Shown here: one piece after another, positions 34,079 through 45,300 of the stretch
Layout of the letters: the number at the start of each line of letters is the position of its first letter
Numbering within the stretch: position 1 is the stretch's first letter
Source of the DNA: Brachionus manjavacas
Taxonomy: Eukaryota > Rotifera > Eurotatoria > Ploima > Brachionidae
NCBI GenBank assembly: GCA_019054805.1
Contig: JAHQIY010000009.1
Span: 1,240,001-1,304,000, forward strand
Direction: 5' to 3'
Length of the DNA: 64,000 bases
The notes under the pieces: generated by a model
What the model was told of the DNA's origin: nothing
The model's database searches: none
Seen by the model: the letters and a program-made list of their open reading frames with translations, nothing else
Program-made: the position numbers and the translations under genes

Positions 34079-34414
34079 CATTTTTCTTGGCTTATATTCA
34101 CAAAAGTTTTTAAGATATACAAAATGAGCGATTCTAGTCAAAGTGAATTTGTATCTAGGACTGAAAGTATAATTAGATACTTTTTAGCACAATCATTAAT
34201 ACTGTTGCCTTTTTGGTAATGTTTTATAATTTTTAACTTAAATTCTAACGTGTATCTAATACGACTTTATGAAATTCCGACTGGTGCTTAAAAAAGTCGT
34301 ACCGGTATCTGAATTTTCAGTTGAACTATCAGTCCCAGATACAAATTCACTTTAACCAGAATCGCTCATTTTTTATATCTTATAATCTATTGTCAATATA
34401 AGCCAAGAAAAATG
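34079..34414. mobile_element. Foldback element: inverted copies of one 5' gene end
   Basis: The left arm (34079-34183, plus) and right arm (34326-34414, minus) share CCATTTTTCTTGGCTTATATT, ATGAGCGATTCT, GTGAATTTGTATCT and neighbouring bases. Each arm contains an ATG followed by a similar frame: MSDSSQSEFVSRTES on the plus strand and MSDSG(stop)SEFVSGTDSS on the minus strand. The arms converge on about 140 unrelated bases. This looks like two truncated copies of the 5' end of one transposon or gene, tail to tail. The acidic MSDSS-type start resembles piggyBac-like transposases, but that is inference. Confidence 0.55.
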
Positions 34415-34687
34415 GTTTACGATAATTGTAGCTATAAAATCACTAAGTTTACTATCCGAGTTTAATGGAAGCTTTAAAAACTTATATGACGCTTTATCCA
34501 TTTTAAAAAATAATTTCTATATCAAAAGAGTTAAAATTAATTTGCATGCTTTTTTGAAGTAGTTATTTTAATTATTCAATTTTAATTATGCTATTTTGAG
34601 CAAAAATTAGCTATTTTTTTGTCATTTTGATAATGCTATTTTAATTTTGCTATTTTATAACTTTATATTTTAATATGGTCTCATAAA

Positions 34688-34709
34688 TATATATATATAT
34701 ATATATATT
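34688..34709. repeat. (AT)n microsatellite
   Basis: About ten AT units in an AT-rich spacer; a similar short run occurs at 51101-51111. Confidence 0.9.
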
Positions 34710-35445
34710 ATAAAAGCTTAGTACCATACTCTGATAGACCCAAGTGTTAGCATTTATTAACAAAAAAATGAATAAACAAAAAAAATTCTATTTAAAGTTT
34801 TTTAAAATTAACTACAAAATTGAAAATTACATTAGTTCTTTTAATGATCAATTTTTTTAAAATATTAAGATTTTTTTTAAATACTGTAAGTATTTATTAA
34901 TAAAAGTTACAGTAAATATTCGATTATGGAGAATGAAAAATATTTTAGTCTTCTTTATAATCGAATACACTTTTGACTATAAAAACTTCTTATCTGGGAA
35001 ATATTAAGAAACGGTAATAGGTGAAAATCTTTTATTTGTTTATAATTTAAAATTAAAATTGTAAAAGAATTTAGAAAAATCTAATTGAAATTAAGGAGTG
35101 TTCGAACAATTGAAATTGAGCTGACTGAGATAACTGTTGGCGATTGAACTTGATTCGACTTGAAACAGCTTTTGATTGCTCCTGCTTACCTTTCGTGATA
35201 GCATTTTGTTTATTTATTGTTGCTGTTGATTTAATGAAAAAAGATTTAGATCGATTTGAATATTGTTCTTGATACAAAATTTCTAAAGCTCATCACACAT
35301 TGAGTTTCAAACGTTTTGTTGATTAAAAATTATTGATTTGAGAATTAAATTAATTGTACAATAATTGTTATTAAAATATAAAGTAAGAATTGTCAGACAT
35401 ATTGTTACAAAAATATAAATTATAAATTATAAACTAGTTATATGA

Positions 35446-36720
35446 TTAAACAAGATAGAGGCTAGCTCTCGCGTTGGAATCGTTGCGAAGTTTTCGAAAG
35501 AACTTCTGTAAGAGGCTGTTGCGATAAGCAGCCTTGTTTGCTTTTCTTGTTTGGAAAGGGAAACGTGCGTTCAAGCGAAGGTTGCGTGGTTGACATGACG
35601 TGATGAGATGGTTTGGGTCAGCCAGAATTCTATTCAGTGTTTGTTCGCAGGCATGGTCTATAAATTCGGCGATTGGGAGGAGTTTGTATGAGCCTGCAGT
35701 CTGATCATCGATTCCCATGATACGCCATAAACGGGAGTTGAAAGCGTTCATCTCACACTTAGCAACAGCAGAGGTTGAAGTAAGCATTACGGCGTTGTAC
35801 GTAAAGTGGCTGAGACAATATGCTGGGTATACACAAATGAGCATCGGCGTAGACCAGCCATTGAGTTTAAGCTGCTTGAGCAAGAACTCGACAGGGCTGA
35901 CAATTGAGCGTACACGTCTCCATTGGAGATCGAGGTCGAGCGTGTCAGAAACCTCAAAGCCGAGATACTTATAAGACTTTACTGTCTCAAGCATTTGGCC
36001 GAGTAAATATACAGTAGGAACACTTGAGCCGATTACGCGCGGGGGATTAATGAAGATCACTTTGCACTTGCCCACGTTTAAGCGCATCTTATTATCAACA
36101 CACCAGCGTTGTACGGCATCAACTATCTCTTGAGGGAGGTTGCCAAATGTGTTTCCTACAATGTAAGCTAGGATGTCGTCGGCGTACTTTAGTAACTCAA
36201 CTCCAAAAGGCAGGTACTCATTGATGTCGAGTATGAAGAGGAGAAATAGGATAGGTCCAAGGACACTGCCCTGAATAACACCAGCACGTACATCTCACAA
36301 TTTTGTTGCCTTACCTCTGTAGACAACTCGTTGTTTACGATGTGACAGCCAAGTTGCAATCCAAGTGATTAGCCATTGAGAAAGCATAGACTCGATCTTG
36401 ATAATGAGTCGCTCATTGTCAACCAAAACATTTTGATTGTTGTTGAATTTCAAACAATTGCTCAGGTTCGTTTGGCAAGCATTCTTTGTCCGATTTGTGA
36501 TTTTCACTTTCGCATTTTGGACGTAGCCGACCAAACCTTTAAAAGACTTTTGTTCCCATTGTTTTTCGTTGAGCCTGTTGCAATAACTTAACGCTTTTTC
36601 TGATAGAATTGCCATTGACAAAAAAATATTGTTTACCCTTTCAAGTAAAAGCCAGGTTTTTAATGCTTGGTCAACAAGGGGAAAATCCGATACTTTTAAC
36701 ACTTTTTGCTAAAAAGTGTT
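35446..36720 (-). pseudogene. CENP-B-type HTH joined to a LINE reverse transcriptase fragment
   Basis: Read on the minus strand the frame is open from about 36715 to 35446 except for one TGA at 36283-36285. It starts with a Tigger/CENP-B-type second helix-turn-helix (SDFPLVDQALKTWLLLERVN, then EKALSYCNRLNE), runs without a stop into RT sequence (QWLITWIATWLSHRKQRVVY), and after the TGA continues with RAGVIQGSVLGPILFLLF, a YADDILAY box with both aspartates, the thumb KMRLNVGKCKVIFINP, and a C-terminal region ending ARASLYLV. The RT half is clearly GC-richer than its flanks. The join looks like insertion or deletion between two mobile elements that happens to keep frame; the RT lacks its fingers. 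A functional fusion is unlikely. Confidence 0.65.
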
Positions 36721-36822
36721 GGGATTTTCGTCTCTGTACGTAGCGAAAGCATCTTGTTTGTCCAGAATTTTGTAAACAGCATTTTAAATCTCAATATAAA
36801 TTGATAAGAATTATTCAAAAAT

Positions 36823-37441
36823 GTCCAAAAATATCGCTGAAAAAAAGAAAACTTTTATTTTTTTCAGCGATATTACATGATGTATCTCGCTCGAGAATAA
36901 ACTCGAAATAATAAATAAGCATAGCTATCAAAAAGTAACTATCACTTCACTCGCAAAAGAATATGGAACTAGCAAATCCACAATATCAACGATTCCTTTC
37001 TCAAAGGCAAAAGTTTTAGAGCATTATGAAAAAAATTTATGTGGCCTATGTTGAAAGTGATTTAGATATCGAAGAAAATTCCAAATCAGAAAAAACAGCT
37101 ATTAACAAGTTAGTTAGTTTAGTAAGTTCGAAAGATGCAATTGATCGAATTAATGATCTAAAATATTTTTTTTCGAATAAAAAAGAAGATAATTTAAACA
37201 TCGTTGATTTTTTATTTAATATTGAAAATATTGTAATTGAAAAATGCATTAAAAAACAAACATCTGATTTTTTTAAATAATTTTTATTTTGTTAACCATT
37301 TGTTTATTTTTGTTTAATAAAATTTTAGAAACCAAAAATTTTTTTATCCATATTTTTTAATGGGATTTCGATACAACGAGTTTCGATATAACGAACAAGA
37401 GAATTTCCGCCCGACTTTCTTGTTATATCGAGGTTCGACCG
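36823..37441 (+). mobile_element. pogo/Tigger-like transposon remnant with right terminal repeat
   Basis: The plus strand encodes a short start (MSKNIAEKKKTF), then the first CENP-B-type helix-turn-helix (SLENKLEIINKHSYQ, then SLAKEYGTSKSTISTI), then directly a Tigger C-terminal segment (37026-37280, SLVSSKDAIDRINDLKYFFS, ending KQTSDFFK). The central DDE catalytic domain is deleted. The right end at about 37420-37441 reads on the minus strand CGGTCGAACCTCGATATAAC, a Tigger-style terminal repeat beside TA. A subterminal inverted copy lies at 37373-37393. It is a non-autonomous deletion derivative, different in sequence from the one ending at 33000. Confidence 0.65.
36830..36874. repeat. Near-perfect 22-bp palindrome with one-base centre
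   Basis: The arms 36830-36851 and 36853-36874 are reverse complements except for one position (AATATCGCTGAAAAAAA...). It lies between the minus-strand HTH/RT relic and the plus-strand Tigger relic, exactly where a head-to-head junction of two elements would be. Confidence 0.9.
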
Positions 37442-37545
37442 TAGCTCCTAAAAGGACCATGGATAGACAATGAGATTTAACTTTTAAAAAAACATTTTAT
37501 TTTTTTCCTTTTTGAACTTTATCATAATTTAAATATATTTGGCAC

Positions 37546-37676
37546 TGTTCCTTTTTTGTAATTTCTGTACTTAAAGGCTATTTTAATCAATATATATTTT
37601 TATTTCCATAAAGTACAAAAAGGAACAAGGCCAATTAAAATAATATTCTGAAAAAGTACAGAAAGTACAAAAAGGA
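37546..37676. repeat. Small inverted repeat with AAGTACAAAAAGGA motifs
   Basis: TGTTCCTTTTTTGTA (37546-37560) faces TACAAAAAGGAACA (37614-37627) across about 53 bases, and GTACAGAAAGTACAAAAAGGA follows at 37656-37676. Similar AAGTACAAAAAA motifs occur near 17785-17845. This may be a dispersed short repeat family. Confidence 0.5.
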
Positions 37677-38173
37677 TTTTAACTATAAAATATTCTCATT
37701 TTCTATACCTCTAAAGGACGGCATATTTTTTTATTTTATTTTTTAACTTTAAATAAAAAAATGCAAAATTTTTTGTTTAAGCCAAATATTTTATTGCTTA
37801 TCATAAATAAAAAAGGTAAATAATTAGCTCATCATATTTTTTAAATTTTTTCACGTTGCGATTAAAATGAGAAATTAATAAGTAAACAAAAGTCTATTTT
37901 TATTTTCCTAAATCATATCTTATAGCTGGGTTGATTGATCAAAACAAATTTAATGTTTTTAAAAAAATATTTTTAAATTGCACCTAATAAAAAGTTAAGA
38001 AAATTGCTAAAATTTTTAATTACAACAAAATATATTTTTTTTAAATAAAATCAAAAATTTTCATTGTTACCATGGCAACCGTCATAATTCAAACAATTTT
38101 TCAACCAACTTTAAAAAAATTCAAAATCAATCTAATTTAAACAAGCTTAAAATTGACTTATTAAACCTGAAAA

Positions 38174-39420
38174 ATGTGCGAGGGGTTATCAAGCATCAAT
38201 GGGCCGATTCCACCCCATCCGATGTTTTTAAAGGAAACAGGCACATCTGATCGGAGCTTGGGCGTCGGACCATCTAAGATTACTGGTCCGATCGTGTCCG
38301 ATTTTTCTGTCACTGAGAGAGGGTAAAACAAATTTTTAAACCAAATAAACATTTTAAATTTATTTTGTTTGCTCAAGCCCTGTTGATTATTCCATGAATC
38401 CTCGAGTTCGGGGTGTCGGAAAGACTAATTTTCTGGCAAATAAAAACGGCACTGGTGTAGCCATGCTTATCGAGCTTCAGGGTCGTTCCATATCTCCTAG
38501 ACAATTTAAAATTAGAGACAAACCCAAAAATTACATAGCTTCAAATACACACAAAATTAGGGAAATAATGAAAAAGGCAAAGGAAAGAGAGGCGCAAAAA
38601 GAATTTAAATTGGCTGAAAAAAATGCGCCGATCAAAGTTACCGAGAAGTACAAGGACGTTCAGTCTAGAGTTAAAGAAACCCTTCAGGTAGATAAAATTT
38701 TTTAGTTTTTTCCTTTTTTATTTCAAAATTAGAAGGAACCTTTGGCACCGAGAGATAGCAATAAAGAATTTTTGAGAGCTCATTCAAAAACAGGCCAGAT
38801 TAGCCGGCCCCAGTCGGCCAGACCGTCAACAGCAGGCTCCACAAAAACGAATAGATCAGCAAGCTCAAAAGACGACATTGATTTTGTGAGACAAAATCGT
38901 GAACTGGCCAAAGAGCCGCGAATGAAAAGGGCTCCAAGCATGGAAATGCTCAAAAATGTCCAAGAAAAACTCAATAAAGATATGGAAAAATATAATGAGA
39001 AAATAAAAGGAAAAATTCCAAATTAGTAATTTTATTAAATAAATATTTTTTGTTGTTTATTTTTTTTTTAGTTTGGAGCAGCGAAAAGAATTAAAAAAAA
39101 AATCCGCTGATGAGTATGTTAAAAACATGCCTGATCCCGAACAACCACCGGGACACAGAAAACTGTCCGATGATGAAAGAATTGGCACTCTTAATTTACT
39201 TCAAGAAAGTAGGCTTCTTTATTTTTTTAATTTAAATTAAAAAATTTAATGTAATCTAGCGCATAAAAAATTATTGTCCGAATTGAACAGCTTGCCCATT
39301 AGAAATGACACTTTTAGGATTCAGACAACCAAAAGTGAAATGGAAAAGAGACTAATTCAGATCGATGAGGCGATCAAAATTTTCTCCAAGCCAAAAGTTT
39401 TTGTCAAAGTTGAATCATAG
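38174..39420 (+). CDS. ENKD1: Enkurin domain-containing protein 1, five exons, 349 aa
   Basis: Exons 38174-38322, 38378-38687, 38733-39025, 39072-39208 and 39260-39420 splice with GT-AG borders and keep one frame of 349 residues; the human protein is about 346. The start MCEGLSSINGPIPP matches the human MCEG...GPIPP start and fixes exon 1, which has no long ORF of its own. Other matching blocks: RVKETLQ across exons 2/3, KEFLRAHSKTGQ, DFVRQNRELAKEP, PEQPPGHRKLSDDERIGTL, and the C-terminal enkurin domain ending EAIKIFSKPKVFVKVES. ENKD1 is a microtubule-binding centrosome and cilium protein; the enkurin domain carries the microtubule-binding activity. The introns are all 45-55 bases. Identification is firm; a ciliated organism is implied. 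Confidence 0.93.
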
Positions 39421-40920
39421 CCTTTCTAGTTAGCTTTTTTTTTATTCACCAACATGTTTAAGTAGTCAATTTAAAATTTAAATAAAATTTATTTAATTAA
39501 TTCACGATAAAATTTTTAATCATGAGAAAAAAAATCTTCATTATTTATAATTTATTATGCTTTTTTTTTATTTTTGACAAATATTTAAAGTGTCTTTATC
39601 TATCTGAAAAATCAATATTTAAAGAATCGGGTAAAATTTATTTTTAAAGTTAATCAAAAAATTGAACAGAGTTTTGTGTTGAGTAAGTTTTGATTTTTTT
39701 TCCTTAAGCCAATTGTCAAATATTTATTTATTATATTATTAATTAGTCGACAAAATTTACTTTTAATACTTTTTTTTAATTTTTGGCTCCGATTCACACA
39801 TTAAATTTATCCTACTCTACTAAATTATTTTTTTTAATTTTTTTGATAAATGATTTTGCATTGATTTAATGTGACCAGTGATTAAACCGTGAGCCAAATC
39901 ACGTTTTCAAAAACTTGATTTCACATAATTGAATTAAAGAAAAATTAAAATAAAATTCTTAATCTGTGAGAGATAATGATCGTAGACATAATAACAAGAT
40001 TTTTTTTAATCAAAGTTAATATTTTTAATATGCGTTCAAAACGTGACATTTTTTAAGTTCAAATTTTGAAAAGTCCATTCGAAATAAATTTTTTAAATTA
40101 AATTAAAATTTTTCCCTTCTATAAATTTTAACAAAGCTCGACGACCAATTTTTATCCAAGCCGCGTATTAAGCTCACACAAACTGAAATAATAAAATTTT
40201 GTCAGCTGTTTATTGTTTTACTTGTAGATAATTTTTTTTGGATATTTTATTCATATGAAATAAAAGTTAAGTTTATCAAAGCATTTTTTACTAGCTTTGA
40301 CCTCAAGCATATCTTCATAGTTTATTAATTAAAAGCTAAAATGCATAATATTTCTAAATAAAAAATTCAATTTTTTCCTATAAAATTTAATTATATATTT
40401 TTAATAATAAATGTAGCCAAAGTTTTAATTCAAAGCTTTTTTTTTATTCAAAATCAAAATATTTTAAAATAATTTATGAAAATTTAAATTATTTTTTGTA
40501 AGTTTTCGACATTATAATTAGAAAAAGCGACATTCTCTGTAATTAAGGTCATACACATCGAGCTCGATTTCCATAAAACTCTAGGATTCGAGACGCTTGC
40601 CATTATTCAATTATTTAACTTTTTTTCTCTTTATCTTTATCTAATCGTATTTTTCAATTTATGAAATTGAAAAAAATTGATTTTTTCTATTTTATTTTTT
40701 ATTTAAAAAAAAATAAACGTAATTAGATTATGAAAAGTGATTTTTTTTGAACAAATATAAAAAATTTGCACGAATTCAACAAATGATTTTTAACTTTAGC
40801 TGAACAAAAATACTAGACTCTGATAAAACGTATCATATTTAGAAATTTTCTATTATTTCAAAGCAATTTTTTTTATAAAAAAAACTTTTCTTAACCAGGC
40901 AAATTTATCTAGATTTTAGA
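39421..40920. other. Intergenic, AT-rich, no gene recognised
   Basis: Begins with the ENKD1 3' end (AAATAAAATTTATTT at about 39479). No protein-like frame or repeat of note before the ankyrin gene. The promoter of that gene should be in the last few hundred bases; I see no distinctive element. Confidence 0.4.
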
Positions 40921-41641
40921 ATGCAAGACATTAGCCATAACAACTCTTTTTCGCTATCTTCCATTGAGGAGAACGACACAAGCCGCAGCGAGACCGAGAA
41001 ACGAAGCTACGGCATATTCACAAATCCCAAAGAGGCATTGCAGCGTTTGCTCTTCGGCTATCACAACAAAACTAAGCGGACGCTGTCCGAAGAGGCCGAG
41101 TGTGGAGATGAGGTGTCAGTGTGTACCTGGATTAAAAATGACGGGGTCAACCCCAATGATGTAGATGCCTACGGCTACACTCCGCTTTTAAACGCTACTG
41201 TAGTCGGACGAGTGAATGCTGTCACGGAACTGATAAAGAATGGCGCCGATGTCAACAAGCCTGGTCCGTATGGATTCACCCCTCTGCACGGCGCTGCTCA
41301 GGTAAGACAATTTTGTTGTCTTATCGGAACACTTTTACTTACTTAATCCCTAGAATGGCCACAGTGAAATAGCGTGCATTCTGCTGAAAAATGGCGCCAA
41401 CGTGAACGCTCAGAATGATGACATGGACACGCCAATGCACTTGGCCATCAAATCTCAGCAGATTGAGTTGGTCCTATTGATGTTGAGAAATGGCGGAAAT
41501 CCCAAAATAGTTGGCTTTCATGGCAAAGACTGTGTTCAATGTGCAGTTGAGTGCGGTCTGTTGGATGTGGCACAAACTTTGGAAAACTACAATCCCACTC
41601 TGGATTGTAACAATAATTCGGGCTGTACTCTTAAACAATAG
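40921..41641 (+). CDS. Small ankyrin-repeat protein, two exons, 222 aa
   Basis: Exons 40921-41301 and 41354-41641 with a 52-base intron (GTAAGA...CCCTAG) give 222 residues. After a Ser/Glu-rich N-terminus of about 50 residues there are about four to five ankyrin repeats: a weak one at 54-82, YGYTPLLNATVVGRVNAVTE (85-104) with LIKNGADVN, YGFTPLHGAAQNGHSEIACI (117-136) with LLKNGANVN, DMDTPMHLAIKSQQIELVLL (150-169) with MLRNGGNP, and a partial last one. The intron splits a repeat between its two helices. Nothing else is fused, so it is probably a protein-binding adaptor. Many ankyrin proteins of this size exist and I cannot name an orthologue. Composition is much GC-richer than flanking DNA, supporting a real gene. 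Confidence 0.85.
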
Positions 41642-41734
41642 AATTTGGCTTAAAATATATTAAATTAATTAATTTTTTTGGTATTTAATTGAAGAATTAA
41701 AATATTTATAAACTAGGCGCTTTGAATAACATGC

Positions 41735-42290
41735 CTCAAATTGTGTCCTTTACATCTACCACCTTTTCTACGGCCTGGATAGAAAATAGCTTGCTACCGG
41801 TTCATCATCAAAAATTTTTGTTGTTTAGTTCAATTTTTCTAAATTTTTAGACAATTTATTCTAGGTGAAAATGAAAAAAAAGTATTGTAAATACAAATAG
41901 TTTTTTTCTTTTTGTTGAAAATTTTAGGAAATTTTAATGATTTTATTTTTTTTTAATTTATTTTAAAAAATAAAAGATTAAATAAACTTTTGAAAACAAT
42001 TTATCTTATTTCTCAAAATATTTGCTATCAAAAAAATTTTCCTAATTTAGCTTGGGTCTGGGCTGAAAAGGTAAATAGAAAATTAAATGTAATAAAAATT
42101 TGCTTACAGTTTTACAATTGATCCAGAATTTAAAAGTTGTTATTTTTAAAATTTTCAAATCGAATCAGGCACGACCAGGCTTCGAAGGCTATAACATTTG
42201 TCCAATGCCTCGAGGATCATCTTTTTTGTCTACAAGCACCTTTTCCATATTGCCGACTTGGTTCCTTCGGATCACTACTATGGAGAACAT
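41735..42290. other. Two GC-richer segments of related sequence, unexplained
   Basis: The segments at 41735-41800 and 42195-42260 share an ordered pattern (ATGCCTC..., a T-rich part, CTAC.A.CACCTTTTC, GCC). On the minus strand one reads FYPGRRKGGRCKGHN and the other a comparable Lys/Arg/Cys-rich run with one stop. They could be decayed exons or two copies of a small repeat. The plus-strand frame 42100-42309 (69 codons) is not convincing. Confidence 0.25.
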
Positions 42291-42309
42291 TTTTTTTGTG
42301 AATTTTTAA

Positions 42310-45300
42310 CAAAAAATAAATAATTTTATAAGAACTTAAGCAATTTATGTCAAATTGGCAAGTGAATTTTTAGGGTGAACAAACAAGCTTAAAAATCAAA
42401 GAAAGCTTAACTTTTTAAAATTTTTTTATTGATAATGAAAAGTGAAAATTTTCGCTTTCGTTTGACGATTAAAATATTGCATTATTTTAGCTTATAAATC
42501 GGGTGTGTTCAAAAATTTCAAAATTAAGTTTAGAAATAGATTATAAGCATTATACAGAAATCAGTTATGTAAAAATTATGATTTAAAAGTCAAATAACAT
42601 ACACCTTATTTACTGAAAGCTTTTATCATACTGTTTTGTTGTATATTATTGACAAAAAATTTCCCTATTTTATGAAATAAAACACAATGTAGTCGCAAAT
42701 TTTACTACAGAATTCTTATTTGAGAAAAAAATGCTTTTTCTATTGAAAAAAAATCAAATATGATTAATAAATCAGTATCTGTAAATATAAAAATACTAAT
42801 CTTTTTGCTATTAAAAAGGTTTTTTCTAAATCTTAGCCTTTTATGCGATTAATTTTGTATAACCAATTTTTAAAATGATTAATAGACTTGCATTTGAAAA
42901 TATCAAAAATCTGAAATTTGGTCACAAAAATTTTGATGCTAAGTCCACAAAGCAGCAAACAACTAATTTAAAAAATTTAAATCATCATCAATTTTCTAAT
43001 TTTCCCATTCAAAAATAAAATTTATTTTCAGTAAGTTTTTTTTTTATTTTCAATTTAATCATTTAATATTTTAATCGATTATTCTCTCTCGGATCAAACG
43101 CTTTTATTCTGATTCATGCTAAAAAGATTTCATAATACTAATAAGAATATTTTGAATAAATCCGAGTAAAAAATGTATTTAGCTCATTATTTAAATGGAT
43201 AATTTTGCTTCAATTAGCTGTGGGGCATCCATTAATTACTAATTTCCGTATACTTAATAAATACCTAATTTTTTTTATTTTAATTCAAAATTGGTCAAAT
43301 TTATTAAATTTTTCAAATCAATTTTTTTTAGTTATGTTGCATTTAGAGTTATTTTTAATTTATTCAGTTGGTAAATGAAGAAGGACTTTGATCTATTCTA
43401 AATCACCCAAGTGTCACTTCTGACAATTCAATAGGAATATTTTTACAAATTTTTACCAAAATCAATTTTCAGGCAAGATTTTTAGACAATTGAGGTAATT
43501 ATTTCAAAAAAAGGAGATAAGAAAAATTGCAATTATTTTTTTTTCAAAGTTTGTTTAATGTATAATAATCAATATCGAAATTAAAAAATGACATTATTTT
43601 TATTAATCAATTTTTATTTTAAAATAATTAGTTATTCTATTGTTAGTTTATTGATTAATACTGTGCATACGACTGAGTATTGTGGGAAATAAGCCTCATT
43701 CCAAGTAAATTGTTTAATTTAATACATTTTTGGGCTTATAATACCTGTTTTGGAACAAATCAAACAAAACAGACTAATTAGATTCGTGTTAAAAATCATC
43801 CATATAATGAATTTGAATTTGTCCCTAAAGAAGCCAAATTGGATTTAAATAAAAATTGGTAGAAAATCTCAATTTTTTTCTAGAATTTTTGCTGCAAAAA
43901 AACTAAATACAAAGTAAGTAAAATAAAAAGGACATAACTCTTTCAAATTTTTTCGGCTTAAATAAAAACCCTTAATTTTTTTTCCAAAAGAGCTAAATTA
44001 TATTTAAGTTAAATCTGTTTGAAAAAAAGCTAGCATTATCTTTAATCCCTGTCAATTATTATAAGAATTACTTAAGCGATTAGTTTCCAAAATTTATGAT
44101 TTGTATTTAAAAAAGGAAATTAAAATCTATAACCTTTTGAAATTTTGTTATCAAATTAAAAAAGAACGTTTAATAATTATTATATCAGTGAAATGAAAAA
44201 GTTTTTTAGATATCCGGCGTTGATCAAATAATTAATTTAATTATAGATTTCTAGGTCTCAATTGCCTATAGATAGATACTTGAATCGAATATTTTAAAAA
44301 TTACAGTATTCGAATCTTAAAATATTTTATATCATTTAATAAATAAACCGATAAAAATTCAATTTGAAAAAATAAAGATTTGTTTATTTTTCAAAATTTG
44401 AATTGATAAAATTATTGACCTTTTTTTTAAATTTATTTCAGAGCTATTTTTTAATGATAATAAAAATTTTCTACGGAGAATTTTCTATATTTTTATTAGC
44501 ATTATTTAAACGTAGTTCTAGCTCACTTTGGATTCCCAATTGAACCGTAATTTTAATTTTAAAAAAAAGTTATTCGACGATTATTTGACTAAGAATTCGG
44601 CAATTCTAAGATAATTAACCAAATAATTATAAGAAAAAATAATGGAAATTTATTTACATCATGATTACACATGGTAATACATAATGAGTTCAGCATTCAG
44701 CGTTTTGGCATAGTCTTAAATAAAAGCTTTTTACTTAAAATAAAATTTAAATTTAATTATTTTACAAAACATTTAATTTTTTTGTATAAATTTAAAAAGA
44801 TGAAAAATAACATTAGCTTCATTTATTTATACCAAGAATTATTCAAATTATGCCCAGCCAAATCGTTGGTAATTTGGAATTTTCTTTAAAAATTCTGGGA
44901 ATGTTCATCATATTTTGCTGAAAGTTTATAGATTATTTAGACTTCTGTGCATTTGCTTACTTTTTAAAAATCTAAATTCAATTTTCATTAACATGTCAAC
45001 TTTCTAAGATTTCCCAATTTCTGAATTAGAACAAGAATTTCAGATGATTGAATAATTCAAATTAATTTTACATGATCCGTCATGAAGAAGATACTTTTAA
45101 TAAAAAAATTGAGAAAATTTTAGTTCATTCTTTTATTAATCAAATGGAATATCTAAATACATGAGATTTTTCTAATCTAAACTCATAAATTTAGATATAT
45201 TTCTAAAATCTATTAAAGAGACTTAGGTCAACTAAATTGGTAGCCAAAAATCAAAAAGTTTCTTAGATCAATAAAATATACTCAATTTTTAAAGTATTTT

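Noticed and set aside
35071..35277. Minus-strand 68-codon Lys/Gln-rich ORF
   Set aside because: No family resemblance, no splice context; could be a relic, but not supported enough to list.
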